Assembly (NCBI GenBank): GCA_003508835.1
Contig: PUFA01000062.1
Location: 1,340,001-1,404,000 of the forward strand
Direction of reading: 5' to 3'
Origin: Eonycteris spelaea
Lineage: Eukaryota > Chordata > Mammalia > Chiroptera > Pteropodidae
Length of the DNA: 64,000 nucleotides
Shown here: positions 34,006 to 45,436 of the stretch, in pieces
Numbering within the stretch: the first letter of the stretch is position 1
Layout of the letters: every line of letters begins with the position of its first letter
Notes under the pieces: generated by a model
Databases searched by the model: none
What the model was told of the DNA's origin: nothing
The model's input: the letters and a program-made list of their open reading frames with translations, nothing else
Program-made: the position numbers and the translations under genes

Positions 34006-34519
34006 GTTTGTGACCACAGTTGCCTATGTCAAGTGCAGTCTAGTCTTTTCTCTTCAAATTTGGTTAACCTTATTAGAACATGCACTGCCTATGTCAGAAC
34101 ACCATGGATCTTTTTTTGAAGGAGTGGGGGGTGGAATACATAAGCCACATTTCCCAATATAGCTATTATCAGCAAATATATATATATTATTTTTTTACAC
34201 TTGTATCTTTATCTGCTTATATCTCAGAATTCAGGCATAGAACAAATGTGAGTTTTATTTAGTAGGTCCTCTGAGAGACAAACACTGAGGCACTGGCTGG
34301 AAACTTTGCGAAAAAGATAAGGAGAAGGATTTGGGGATCAAATATTTAGCACGAGCTGGGATCTGTCTTTAGATATTAGCTCAAGTAGGCTCAGTTTGAG
34401 CAGCTTTGACCTGAGTGATTTGCCATGACTCTAATGCCCCAGGTGCCTGGTCTTTACAGTTATGGAGATGAGTTCTAACTTGTACAACCTGGACAGATGT
34501 GTAGAAAGTAGACTGATCA

Positions 34520-35935
34520 ACAAATTCACAAAACTACCTTATTGAAAACTATATTGTCCTTGCATAAAGACAGACATATGGATCGTTGGAACAGAATAGA
34601 GAGCCAAGAAATAAATGTATGCATATATGGCCAACTGATCTTTGATAAGAGTGCTGAGAATATGCAGTGGGGAAAGGAGGGTCTCTTCCACAATGGTGTT
34701 GGCAAAACTGTATATCCACGTGGAAAATAAAAAAAAAAAATTGAAATGGACTGTTACCTCACCTTATACACAAAAAATCAACTCAGAATGGGTTAAAGAC
34801 CTAAATACAGACCTGAAACTGTAAGATACCTAGAAGATGTATAGGGGGAAATCTTCATGATGTTGGTCTTGGCAATGGTTTCATAGTTTTGACATCAAGA
34901 ACACAGGCAATAAAAGTGACAATAGATAAACTGGACTATATCAAACTATAAGCCTCTGCACAGCAAAAGAAACAATAAAGTAAAAAGACAACCTATGGAA
35001 TGAGAGAAAATACTAGTAAACCACATATTTGGTCAGGGGTTAATATACAAAACATGTAAGGAACTCTACAAATCAATAGAAAACAAAAACAAATAACTCA
35101 ATTAAAAAATGGGCTAAGGACTTGAATAGACAGTTCTCCAAAGAAGACATACAAATAACACAAGACGTTTATCAAAAGGTGCTCAAAATCACTAATGAGC
35201 AGAAAATGCCAATCAAAACCCCTCACATCTGTTAACATGACGATTATTAATAAAACAAAAGACAACAAATGTTTATGAGGATATAAAGAAATGGAACCCT
35301 TGTACACCGTCAGTGACAATACAAAATGGTGCAGCTGCTATTGAAACAGTATGAAAACACCTCAAAAAATTAAAAACAGATGATATGGCAATCCTACTTC
35401 TGGTCACGTATTCGAAAAATTGAAATTAGCATCTCAGAGACATATTAGCACCCCCATGCTTGTCGCAGCATTACTCACATTAGCCAAAATGTGGAAGCAA
35501 CCAATGGCCAACAGATGAATGGACTACAAAATGTGGTGTAAACATACACGGATATATTATTCAGTCTTTTAAAAGAAAAGGTCCTGCAATATGTGACAAC
35601 CTGTTTGAACCTGGAGGACATTATGCTAAGTGAAATAAGCCAGTCAGAGAAGGGCAAATACTGCATGGTTTCACTTACATGAAATACGCAAATTGCCAAA
35701 CTCATAGAAGTAAAGAATAAAATTGTGTATGCTAGGAATTGGGGGAAGAGAGCATGAAAGGTTGCTAATCACTAGGCATAAAATTTCAGTTATGCAAGTT
35801 GAATAAGTTTTAGAGATCTGATGTATAATGCTGTGCCTTTAGAAAAAAAATACTGAGTTATAATTCAACACCTGTTAAGTGGACAGATCACGTTAAGTGT
35901 TCTTACCGAAATAAAATATTTTTAAACAACACAAA
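34520..35935 (+). mobile_element. L1 LINE, ORF2 C-terminal third and 3' UTR (L1MA/L1MB-like)
   Basis: Well preserved order: gatcgttggaacagaataga gagcc, atatggccaactgatctttg, ggtgttggcaaaactgtata tccac, cactaatgagcagaaaatgc, atggcaatcctacttctggt, cgcagcattactcacattag cc, ggaggacattatgctaagtg aaataagccag, then the 3' UTR (agttgaataagttttagaga tctgatgtataatgc, gttaagtgttcttacc). Coding frame broken by indels; 5'-truncated, so incapable of moving. Antisense open frames at 35098-35705 are shadows of this element. Confidence 0.93.
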
Positions 35936-36339
35936 AATTAAAATGTTGCAAATACAATCTTTAAGATGACAATTTAAAAGGCCTATATATCTAGGAATCA
36001 AATCTACACAGAGAGTCAGGAGGAATAGGAGTGTTTGAGAAAATATGGGTCATTATTACTCTTAGAACAGGAGCAATAGACGACTGCAAGTACAATAAAG
36101 GAAGACAGGCCAATGAAGCTGGAAGAAGAGAGATTCCCCTAGGAAAAATGTTGACATAGAGAACAAACAAGCATGTGAAGTGGAAAATGAGAGCTTGAAT
36201 GTCTACACATACAGAAAACAAACTAAAAGTTGTACCAGGTTTCTGTATCTATCTTGAATTGATTTAGGACTGCCTGGATGAAAAGAGATGCAACTTACTG
36301 TATAGTCCTACTTTCTCATATTCAAACATTTGTTTTAGC
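35936..36339. other. Unassigned DNA
   Basis: A 76-codon frame on the minus strand (35991-36221) is not recognisable. Confidence 0.4.
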
Positions 36340-36455
36340 CTACAAGTTATTATTACAAATATAAATGTCCTCTGATCTACATAAAATCTTTGCCATCGAA
36401 TTCAAGGCATTCTCCAACATGGATCTAGCCTATTCTCCTAATCATATCTTCTCAC
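36340..36455 (+). mobile_element. L2 LINE fragment, ORF2 C-terminal region
   Basis: tgccatcgaattcaaggcat tctccaacatggatctagcc tattctcctaatcatatctt follows the L2 'ttcaaggccctccac' block. Orientation opposite to the L2 that follows. Confidence 0.6.
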
Positions 36456-36838
36456 ATTCATTTACTCAATAGTATTTATTTGAAACAGTTGCCAGGCACT
36501 ATGTTATTACATGGGATATGATGTTACAAGACATATGTAGTCTCTTGAGCATAGATTTACTGTCTTTGTGGAAAGATTAATATTGCAATTTCCAAAGTTG
36601 ATTTTTAGTTGGAATTTTAATGAGAGTCTGAGAGATATACAACTGCTCTGAGGTCATGTACAAAGCAGCTTAATCAAATCATTGGTGTCAAAGAAGTATG
36701 CCCTGAGAAAATGAGAGTTACCCTTAGCTCTAAAGATGAGTAGGTAGATATTAGCTGGGAAGACAGAGATAGAGGCTTTGGAGGTAAAGGGAGAAAAATT
36801 ATTTCAGACAAAAGAGAAAAGCATGTGAGAAGGTTTTA

Positions 36839-36850
36839 AGGCCTTCAGGA
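36839..36850. repeat. Target-site duplication, left copy
   Basis: aggccttcagga; right copy agaccttcagga at 37359-37370, 11 of 12 identical. The duplicated sequence belongs to the host L2. Confidence 0.88.
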
Positions 36851-37358
36851 AGACAATTGGATAAAGAAATTACAGTTCATACATACAATAGAATATTACT
36901 CGGCCATTAAAAAAAAGTAAAATCCTACCATTTGAAATGACATGGATGGACCTACAAGTTACTATGCTGAGTGAAACAAGTTAGACAGAGAATGATAAAT
37001 ACCATATGATTTCACTTCTATGTGAAATCTAAGGAACAAAAAGAGTGAACTAATCAAAAACACTCAAATATAGTGGACAATTTGGTGACGGACAGAGGGA
37101 AGGGGGGTTTGAGGGGCTGGGAGAATGGGATGAAGGGTTAAAGAAGTACAAATTAGTAGTTGATAGATGGTCACGGGGATGGGGAGCATGACATAGGTAA
37201 TGCAGTTAGCATTAACATGTTGGCTAGGTGGAAAACCAGAAGAGAGAAGGAGCAATTAAGGGGATCATTTTATAAACTACGTAAACGTCTAACCAATGTA
37301 TTGTATACTTGACACTAATTAAGATAAATAAATAAATGTACGAAAAGAAAAAAAAAAA
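36851..37358 (+). mobile_element. Young-looking truncated L1 inserted into L2
   Basis: 5'-truncated L1: atacaatagaatattactcg gccattaaaaaaaag, 'gacatggatggacctacaag' ttac, tgctgagtgaaacaagttag acagagaatg, then 3' UTR (ggaaggggggtttgagggg, cactaattaagataaataa) and A12 tail. Flanking target-site duplications are intact. The 3' UTR order (gggatcattttataaactac, gtctaaccaatgtattgtat acttgacactaat) resembles L1s active in early Laurasiatheria. No complete ORF. Confidence 0.92.
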
Positions 37359-37370
37359 AGACCTTCAGGA
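37359..37370. repeat. Target-site duplication, right copy
   Basis: agaccttcagga directly follows the L1 A tail and pairs with 36839-36850. Confidence 0.88.
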
Positions 37371-37794
37371 GCAGGCACAGTCCATTTGAAGATGTAAAAT
37401 GTGCTTACTCTTCGCAATGACAGCCCAAGAGAATCCTCAGGATAGTCAGGTCATGACTAAAATGAACAAGAGGAAGCTGGGTCTGCATAGCTGTGTAGAG
37501 CCAGGTGAAAAGTAAGGGTTAGCTATGAGATCACGCGGGTTCTGTAGCAGAGGAAATCAACACATGTCGTGGTTTAAAGCAAGTGGCTGAGCTCTTATTA
37601 CAAAGGGATGTAAGAGATGAGGCTGGAAGTTTTGACAGGGGCCAGATCACAGAGGTGTGGGGGCATTTTAAGGCTCATGGTCTGCACTGACAGCAACGGG
37701 AAACCATCTAAGAGGGGGAAATATAGGATTACACTTGCCTTTTAAAAAAAGTCAGCATAGCTGTCATGTGACAAGAATGGAGAACTGGTATCAT

Positions 37795-37990
37795 TCACCA
37801 TTCCCTGAATGTGCCTTTGTCACCCCCTTTTCCTATTTCAGCACATCAAAATTCCATATGTCCTTCATTGCCCACCCGCTGCTCCTTCGTAAACCTAACT
37901 ATCAATTAAATTCTAGATGGCTCTTTGAGATCATCTTATCCTCTAGGAATTAATTCCTCTTACATTCACTTGATCTGTTTACCCTTGGAA
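37795..37990 (+). mobile_element. L2 LINE 3' UTR (L2b/L2c-like)
   Basis: ttcaccattccctgaatgtg cctttgtcacc, 'ttcctatttcagcacatcaa aattcc', gtccttcattgcccaccc, gagatcatcttatcctctag gaatt. The start of the usual terminal block is missing. Confidence 0.6.
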
Positions 37991-38019
37991 CATTTTTGCT
38001 GTTGTTTTATTTTTTTTCT

Positions 38020-38120
38020 TTTTAATTCCCATCCTTTCTCCCCTTCGGCAACCATCATCAGCTTGTTCTATCTGTGGGGCTGTTTCTATTACGTTTATTT
38101 GTTTTGTTTTGTTTAGAAAT
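38020..38120 (-). mobile_element. L1 3' UTR fragment, antisense
   Basis: ccatcctttctccccttcgg caaccatcatcagcttgttc tatctgtggggctgtttc is the reverse of an L1 3' UTR segment of the same general class as the L1 at 36851. Confidence 0.6.
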
Positions 38121-39479
38121 GCTACAATGTGCACATTTTCATACCACTTTATCATACTTTAGTTTACCTTAATTCTGTTTTAGCTGCAAGGATTTTTATC
38201 TGCCTCAATATTTTTGAGGATATTTATTACATCTTAATTGATGAAGTTCCTTTGTTATATGATGTCAGAGCAGTTGTATGTTTGTGTATCTTTCTAATAT
38301 CTAGGATAGTATCTTACAAAAAAGTAGATGGTGATTTTTTTTATTAATCATAACCATCTATCACAAAGAGATCCTTAATGCATGATTTTGAAGGCGGTTA
38401 GGGCACTCCACAAAAAAATCGAGATTGGAAGTTCAGTAGAGAACCAGAACTGATTTCTGCACAGATTGTTTCATTACTCTCTTGCTAGACTGCCAATATC
38501 ACCTGATCCCTACAGTGAGACCTGCTTTCTAGAGATTTCTTCAATTAGTGTTTGCATCTCTGATTAAGAAATAAATGCCACCTTTTAAATGTTTTACTGC
38601 CAGGGTTAATAAATACTGTTTGTATGGTTTACGGATGTGATTAATAAAATCAATTAGGAGAAAAAGAATATAAATAATTGCTGTGTGAAATGGAAAATGC
38701 TAATTGCTAGAGACAATCAACAAAAATTGTTGTGCTTGGATAGGCAGCATCAAATTATGTAATTGCTTGGTGCTCTCCCCTTGCGTTTTCACATGAGTGA
38801 CACTAGTGATTTCTTGTTAGTCCATAGTTTTATTTGTACCATACACCTGCAGCTTTGAATATGATAATTAAATAGTTTAATTTACAATTCTATACCTTTT
38901 AAAAAGCATCATAACTCTGCCTAGTTAAAAAGAATTTTAAAAACTTGTAAAGTATCTGTTTTCAGTTGTACTATTTAGTCCCTGAGATAAATATCTTAAC
39001 TACCACATGTAAAAAAAAAATCTTACTTCCCTTAATCATCTCTCAGAACGGCAGCCTCCTTAGGTACTTGCATCTTTTTCTCTAAACTATTTTATCTGAC
39101 ACTAAACATAGGTTTCACATTTCCAAGTAAAGTACGGCATCTCTCTAGGTTTGTTGACATGTTTCCAATTCTGTGGGTGTCTCCCAGGCAACAGAATTTT
39201 AGGAGAACTAAACATAGTGTATAAAAAATAGATGAAATTGAGATGTTGATCAAGTGAACAGTGAAAGTAGAAACCAGAAAAATGACAAGCCTTACACAGA
39301 TTCTTGTAACCAAATGATATGACAAGAATCAAGTAATGAAATTGACAGCTGATCTATCTCCCTGTAGTAGACAGAGCTGGAAGTGAGCTGTGGAGGTGAC
39401 TGGCTTGACAGATATAGGTAGAATAATGTCCCCTCATTCCCCAAATATGACCACACCCTAACATAAACTGAATGGTGTC
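38121..39479. other. Unassigned DNA with a conserved-looking block
   Basis: No transposon recognised except a possible MLT1-like start at 39415-39470. 38575-38830 is singled out as possible regulatory DNA. Confidence 0.4.
38575..38830. promoter_or_regulatory. Candidate conserved noncoding element
   Basis: Repeat-free block rich in TAAT-type homeodomain cores (ctaattgctag, taaataattgctg, atgtaattgc) and attaat pairs, followed by a GC-balanced segment (tggtgctctccccttgcgtt). This composition is typical of vertebrate developmental enhancers, but conservation is not testable here. Confidence 0.28.
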
Positions 39480-39960
39480 AGGAGTCCCTGGTAGCTATAA
39501 CAAATACCACTCCCCAATTTCAGTGTTTTAAAGATGGGTTTTTACATCTTCCTCACATAACACTCCACAGAGAAGAACAAAGACCCAAACTCCTTTCATC
39601 TTGTGGCTCATCTCCTAGCCTTGGAATTGTCAGCTTTCAGTTGTCAGGAGAGCATGAGAGAGGAGAAGGCATTCTTACTTCTTAAACACTTGGGCCTCAG
39701 AGTGACTTCATGTCACTTCTCACCTACTATTATGAGAATTTGGCCATATGTAGATGACAGTATGACCAGAAAACATGTGTGGGTAGCCAGTGACAAATGG
39801 AGGAGAAACACAAAGTTTCAGTGGACAGTCAACCAGCTACCACACCCACTTTTGGTGACAGGAAATGGGGAGCCAAATACTTCTGAAGTCGTGGCTCTAT
39901 CATGCACACTGTGCAGGCATCTGTTTCTTCTTGGTGGAATTTAGTGGTACAGAAGAGCCC
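39480..39960 (-). repeat. Ancient L1-3'-UTR/MaLR-class repeat
   Basis: ctggtagctataacaaatac cac, ttttaaagatgggttttt, 'ccaaactcctttcatcttgt ggctcatctcctagccttgg', ggagaaggcattcttac, 'gtgacttcatgtcacttctc' acc. This order belongs to a common old eutherian repeat whose name I cannot fix; two plus-strand open frames within it (39603-40050) are incidental. Confidence 0.55.
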
Positions 39961-40699
39961 AGTACCTTCAAACCTCACTTGTTCCCTTTGGTTCTTCATT
40001 TATTCTGGAAGACAGTGAAAAAGCTGAACTTACCTGGACTTTCCTTTTAAAAATTTGAGGCAAATTTAAAATAAAAAGCTACTGGCAGAAGGAAAGAAGG
40101 CAGATGTACTGGAAATCTTCAATAAAGTATTTTCTGGGTGATTTTGGATAAAGGTGAAAAGAACTCCATTCCTCAGTCTAATATAGTTTATAGGAAGAGC
40201 TAAATTTAAAAGTAGTCTGATTACGAACAAAAAGTGAACTTAAAGTAGAATTTGTTCCAATAATTATCATTCGAAGCTGCATATCTGCATATTTATGTTC
40301 GAGAGAGTTATCTCTGCTCTTCTTTAAAATCTTTATTTCAGAGTGTGCTGGACAGCGGTGATGGGAATGCTGCTGGTGAATCAAAAGGCAGAACACACTG
40401 AGAAGGTGATGGCTTTGCTATCTGATGCTAAAGAGTAAAACTTAAAAAAAAAAAATGCTAGCAAGTGATAAGCCTAGCCCTCTGTTCTACCATTACCAGT
40501 ATCTAGATAAAGACATTTTCCTTTCCATACAGGTATTTCTGTTTGCATTATGACATTTGGGACCTCTTCTCTACTTCATTATTGTTTTATTTCCTTAAAA
40601 CTTTTTATGGAGATGACCACTGGGTACAGACAAAGTGCAAAGTGATTTGACCCAGGCCCCAGAATTTCCTAAGGATTGGAGTGTTGCCTATTCATATTG

Positions 40700-40701
<2 letters not shown>
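39961..40701. other. Unassigned DNA
   Basis: A13 near 40442 and otherwise nothing recognised. Confidence 0.45.

Positions 40702-40775
<74 letters not shown>
40702..40775. repeat. (TC)n microsatellite, ~36-37 pure units
   Basis: Seventy-four bases of uninterrupted TC dinucleotide, the longest pure microsatellite in the window; mirror-symmetric polypyrimidine capable in principle of triplex (H-DNA) formation. Confidence 0.98.
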
Positions 40776-40778
<3 letters not shown>

Positions 40779-40834
40779 ATCCCTTTCTCTTTCCCTTTTG
40801 CCTCCTCTCTGAAAACAGTGAGGTGCCCCTTTAC

Positions 40835-40975
40835 AGAGAGGGCATTGTTACTTAACTCTTCTTTCATCCCCTCATCTATAAAATGAGACCAAGAATAAGC
40901 TCTAGGTTACTAACACTATAATAAGACACTCTATAGTAATGGACTTAGTATTTAATGCATAATAAGTGATCCAAA
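40835..40975 (+). mobile_element. MIR SINE fragment
   Basis: attgttacttaactcttctt tcatcccctcatctataaaa tgagaccaagaataagc follows the MIR core, then ataataagac and a degraded 3' end. Confidence 0.6.
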
Positions 40976-41009
40976 GATGGTAGCAAGAATTGCAATGATT
41001 ATCAAAAAA

Positions 41010-41560
41010 AGATTGGAGAGAGTTAAACAGGTGAGGCTTCATTCAAGACTACTGCAATAGGGGACAAAGATTAAACTCAACTCCACTGAAACAAAGCTCA
41101 GGAGTGGTTTTTAAGCACTGGAGTGAGCTTGTAGAATAGTATTAGTGTATATTGGAGAAGTAGGTGGTCCATATGATCAGGCCATGGATGTTTGCTGATT
41201 GACTGAATGTCCTACCTCCCCACAGAAACTGAAAGATAGAGGTGATCTTCTTCAATGATTATATTTGAAAGGGGTAGCTCCCGGGCCTTGAGAAAGACAT
41301 TCCTGGGTTATAAAACTTGCAAGAGCCTGGGAGAAGATTTATGTCTTAAAGGGGCAGAGATAGAATTTACGATGAAAAGTTTACTAATGTAACTGTTCTC
41401 AGAAAAGGAGATTAAGGAACAAACCTTGTTTAAAGTTTAGTCAAGCTGAAGGGAACAGTAAGACCATCTTGTTCATGATATTCAGAATGAAGGTAGAAAT
41501 GACTGCAAATGCACATAGACCATGGGGACAAGAATTAACAGTATAATGATTACATTTCAT
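41010..41560. repeat. Possible ancient interspersed repeat, unclassified
   Basis: gcttcattcaagactactgc, gagtggtttttaagcactgg, 'taaaacttgcaagagcctgg gagaagatttatgtcttaaa gggg' recall a known old repeat order, but the family was not resolved. Confidence 0.35.
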
Positions 41561-42369
41561 ATTTATTTTCTTTTAGATAAACGTAGTGTAATTTGAGCAC
41601 AATTACACAGAATCCCTAAGGTCTCATTGCAAGTATTTGTGGATGTTAATTATATAGGTTGAAATCTTTAATAAATCAGATTTCTCTTCTTTCTAATTTC
41701 TAAATTTAGAGATTTAATATCAAAGTAGGCTGAAGGGATATATATTATGGAAATGGAGAGAGAATGTATAACTCAGTGCCTGATACCTGGATTAAAGTAT
41801 TTGTACATTCAGAGATAAATCCTCTTTATTCGCCTCTAGGTTGACAAATGAATGTATTATTAGGATACCTTCAATATTAACCCTGCTTTATATAGCCTCA
41901 GGCATGCTGAGAAGAATATCAAAGCAACTACTCATTGTTGAAAACAGTTGACAAGATTTGAGTCTCAAAATATTTCCTCTTTATGCTCTGTAAAATTCCC
42001 TTTCTTGAAGTATGTTAAAGCTAAAGTTAATTCTAATTATGGGTAGTAAAGGCCACCCATTTTCACCAGCTAGACTAACAGGAATATGTAGATGAATTAG
42101 ATGTGCTGGCAAAATCAGGTAGGAAATGCAAATGCCTTGGCAATTAGGTATTTAAGTCAAAGGAAAATATGCAAATGACCTAGTTTTAACACTAGGAACC
42201 TTTATTAAAATTCTGCTTTTGAATTTAGAAATCTGTTAATTATTTCTTTCCTGATTAAGATGCAAATGAGTTTTTCTGTAATTATATTCATAATTGTTTT
42301 TAAATGTACTAAACAATAGCACAACAACAGACATTTAGCATTGAAAGTGAGACATTCTGTGCTCATCAA
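41561..42369. other. Unassigned DNA containing an octamer cluster
   Basis: No transposon recognised. Contains the candidate element at 42060-42310. Confidence 0.4.
42060..42310. promoter_or_regulatory. Candidate enhancer with three perfect octamers
   Basis: Three exact ATGCAAAT octamers, all on the plus strand, at 42126-42133, 42169-42176 and 42260-42267, with nearby taatta/gttaatta homeodomain cores. ATGCAAAT is the POU-domain (OCT) binding site. A cluster of three in 142 bp is unusual against the scattered single sites elsewhere in the window. Confidence 0.3.
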
Positions 42370-42520
42370 CAACTTCATTCTCTGGCATGTGATCTTTGAT
42401 TATTTCTAAAATCTTTCTGGACCTCAGGTTTTCAACTGTAAAATAAGGGGAAAAAATGTACCCGCTTTACTATTATCTCATAAATCCTTCTCGGAGAATT
42501 GATGGAGGTGGTATTACATT
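42370..42520 (+). mobile_element. MIR SINE fragment
   Basis: ctctggcatgtgatctttga, ctggacctcaggttttcaac tgtaaaataaggggaaaaaa tg, cataaatccttctcggagaa ttgatgg follow forward MIR. Confidence 0.7.
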
Positions 42521-43599
42521 TAAAAATAATTTTTGAATTTCAAAGTAGTGAAAACATTTTTTTTCTATTCATTAATCATCGGGTGGCAGGTGAAACACAC
42601 TTGAACTACAGGTATATATCACCTTGATTTTGCTGTGAAACTGCATCCTAGGTGAAATCTACGGGCTGTCTACATGAGATTAACTTCAACTGGAATCAAA
42701 CATAGAGGGAGTTGAAAGTCCTAAGACTTCTACAGATGGTTGGTGAGTTTACATTCTCAAGGTTATCTTCTTCTAGCTCCTACTCCTACCTGTGCTTTCC
42801 CTGTCCTGAGTGCCATGATGTAAAATCAATCCTCCTCCATTGTTCTCCACAATCAAAATGACAAAAACAAGAAAACATGGCCAAAAAAAATTTTAAATAG
42901 ATTTCACAGACTTTGAGTCCCACAATTTAGATAATATATTAGGCATTTCTTATCCAAACAGCCGCTAGAGGCTCCTTATTGCCTTTCATTACTGATACCC
43001 AAATATCTAACCATTTTGCTGCTGTTCCCCCTTTTTTTATCTGTTCTTTTCTCTCAGGAGTCACTAACAATATGAAGAAACAAATATAAAATTTCTATCT
43101 TTTTCTCTCATAGAGAAGTTTAAATTTCTTTCATTCTTTGGTTCTAGTTGATATACAAGACTTTAGGGTCCCACATTGTATCTCTGTGGATTATCCTGAT
43201 GTTTATCATAGCATCTGGCTTTAAAAGAAAAATACCACTTTGGTACTAGTTGCCACAATTAAAGAGTTGTTTTACCTTGCTACCCAAGGAAGACTTGTAA
43301 TAGTTAAGACGATTTTTGAAAAACGTTAACACATTTCTTGTCTTTCTCTAATGAGAAAAATAAACCATAGTGTAATTTTAGATACTTTTAGATTGCTCAG
43401 GAGTTTCAGTCTCTCAGTGTCCAATGTAAGATGGCTTTTTGGGGTCAGTTTCCAATAAGTGCAAATTGTTCATTTTCATAACCCTGTTATATAATTCTTG
43501 GTTTTGCAGAGTCCTTCCTTGGTATAGCTGGAGATTCTATTTAAGATAGTAATTTTCTAGAAGCAACTGTGAAATGATTTACTAAGTTATAAAATAAGA
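42521..43599. other. Unassigned DNA
   Basis: Nothing recognised in ~1.1 kb. Confidence 0.45.
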
Positions 43600-43680
43600 C
43601 CTGTAAGGACAGGAACCTTCTCAGTCTTCTCTCTTCTATATTCAGGGCCAAGTTCAGTACCGAGCACCATGTAAGAATTC
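43600..43680 (+). mobile_element. L2 LINE 3' terminus
   Basis: ctgtaaggacaggaaccttc tcagtcttctctcttctata ttcagggccaagttcagtac cgagcaccatgtaag is a typical L2 end, running directly into the A/TA tract. Confidence 0.65.
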
Positions 43681-43683
43681 AAA

Positions 43684-43729
<46 letters not shown>
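43681..43729. repeat. A12(TA)18 compound microsatellite
   Basis: Twelve A then about eighteen uninterrupted TA units, placed right at the L2 3' end. Confidence 0.95.
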
Positions 43730-43732
<3 letters not shown>

Positions 43733-43949
43733 AAATAAAGATAGAATGAGGAAACAAAACGAGAAGTGAAGTGTAGAAGCAGAAACATAGAGTTTTATCA
43801 GTAGCCATAATGTCAGTGCCCCCTTTTGGGAATTTTGACCTCCATCCTTCTACTAATATTGCTTGACATTCATTTTACAATGTTTCTTATTGTAATTTTA
43901 TATCCTCCTAATTTCCCCATTTATCCTATTCATTTTTGCCATTCTTATT

Positions 43950-43978
43950 ATCTATCTATCTATCTATTTATTTATTTT
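43950..43978. repeat. (ATCT)n / (ATTT)n short tetranucleotide
   Basis: Four tatc units followed by three attt units. Confidence 0.85.
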
Positions 43979-45436
43979 TTTCTATTTTACATTTTGTTTG
44001 TGAAGCAAATATTAGAAATGCTGATTCCATCTACTGGAAGAATAAAAGAACCTCCTTGACCCAGATGAATCATCGAAGGACCTCTGTTAAACAGGTGCCT
44101 CACTGTTCAGTCCCAGTAACCATAGACATTACTGAAGGCTGATATGAAAATACTCAGGAGGAATGGGGAACATTGCTGTGTAAAAGGGAGCAAGCTAGCC
44201 TGCAGAACCACCTCACTCTGCCTTTTCTATGGAATTGTGCTTTACTGCAGATTCAGCACAAAGATATGCCAATTCTAATAGGCTTTCATTAAAATTTTTA
44301 GCTAACATAGTCAAAATGTTTGTTTTTGAATATTCATAATGAAAACAACATAGGGCAACTAAGAATCAGTGTTTTCGGATCAAAGGAAAAAGGGTTCATG
44401 AAACAAGAATATCTAACAGCATATTATTCTGATCTTTGACAGCATAAACACGTGTACAATGTAATTACAAAAAAATAAAATGGGTCATTTTGCAAATACC
44501 ATATATTTGGATGAGAAATTATGTATGTTGGTTTATATGGCAATGATTCGCAAATTGTTTTTTTGTGATGGTTTTCTCTGGTCCAACAATTCTCTTGATG
44601 ACCAGAGATCATTCTTTTCTTCACTAGGACATTATCAAGGTGATCAAAACCATATCGAAATTTTTTTTCTATAATTATTGGTATTGTGTTAGAGAGGTCT
44701 GGACAGAATTTGTGTTTCTGCTAAAAGGAAAAATAAGAAGTTATCTCTCGATAACGGTGGGCCATCGGTGGGGAAAGAGAGATGGGGAAGGATTGTTATA
44801 TTGGACAACTGGTAGGTGAATTATAAAAGAGTATAGCAAAAGTATTCAACAATTTTTAAAGACTGATGATCCCTGGCTATATGGCTTGTTCTTCAGCAGT
44901 AACCAATTCCCTGGTATATGGGGCCACTAAAAGAAATTGAAAACATCCTGGACAACATTAGAGCTGTAATGTAAATATACTTCTACTGCAGTCACTTACA
45001 CAAATATAAATCAGATTTTCAAATATCAAAGTGAAGGAGTGTGAAAAATGTGTCTCAGGGAGTGAAAAATTGTGTCTAGGCAATTAAGCTTTTTTCAGTT
45101 GCTATTTGAATTTGTAACAAATGACATCTCCTGACACCTCAAATCCCTGTGGGTAAGACTGAATCTGTACAAATATGTGTTATTTTTCTAACACTTTTTT
45201 TTTTTTTCTAAATAAAGTTAATAAGACTGATGTTAGAATTTCATTTAGATTCTGGTAGAAGTAACTGTCTGGAGTCTTATTCAAAAGGGATCCTTAAATG
45301 TGTCATGATGAAGATTTATAGAACTAGATAGTAAAAAATCCATGTAATATTAATTCACATTTCTAGCTAATTGCTTTTTTAAATAGAATTAAATAAATTA
45401 CTACATGGATAATTAATTACACTCTTTTATAATAAC
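43979..45436. other. Unassigned DNA
   Basis: No transposon recognised. A 20-bp imperfect tandem pair (45041-45060 and 45062-45080: gtgaaaaatgtgtctcaggg / gtgaaaaattgtgtctagg) is the only structure noted. Confidence 0.45.

Larger units (their letters stand above)
33075..34519. other. Unassigned DNA with T21 and a pyrimidine tract
   Basis: No transposon recognised. T21 at 33703-33723 and a 120-bp pyrimidine-rich tract at 33887-34005. Confidence 0.45.
36460..37745 (-). mobile_element. L2 LINE, 3' UTR and ORF2 end, interrupted by an L1
   Basis: Reverse L2 in two parts. 36460-36850: ttactcaatagtatttattt, gttgccaggcactatgttat, gagaaaagcatgtgagaagg ttttaaggccttcagga. 37371-37745: gcaggcacagtcc, 'gggccagatcacagaggtgt', attttaaggctcatggtctg, aaaccatctaagaggggg, ggattacacttgcctttt. 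The gap is filled exactly by the L1 at 36851-37358. Confidence 0.8.

Noticed and set aside
35098..35705. Minus-strand open frames with hydrophobic peptides as possible membrane proteins
   Set aside because: They are antisense to a well-recognised L1 ORF2 segment on the plus strand.
39603..40050. Two overlapping plus-strand open frames as a short gene
   Set aside because: They lie in an old dispersed repeat and no splice context supports them.
40635..40886. Open frame with a long Leu-Ser repeat
   Set aside because: Encoded by the (TC)n microsatellite.
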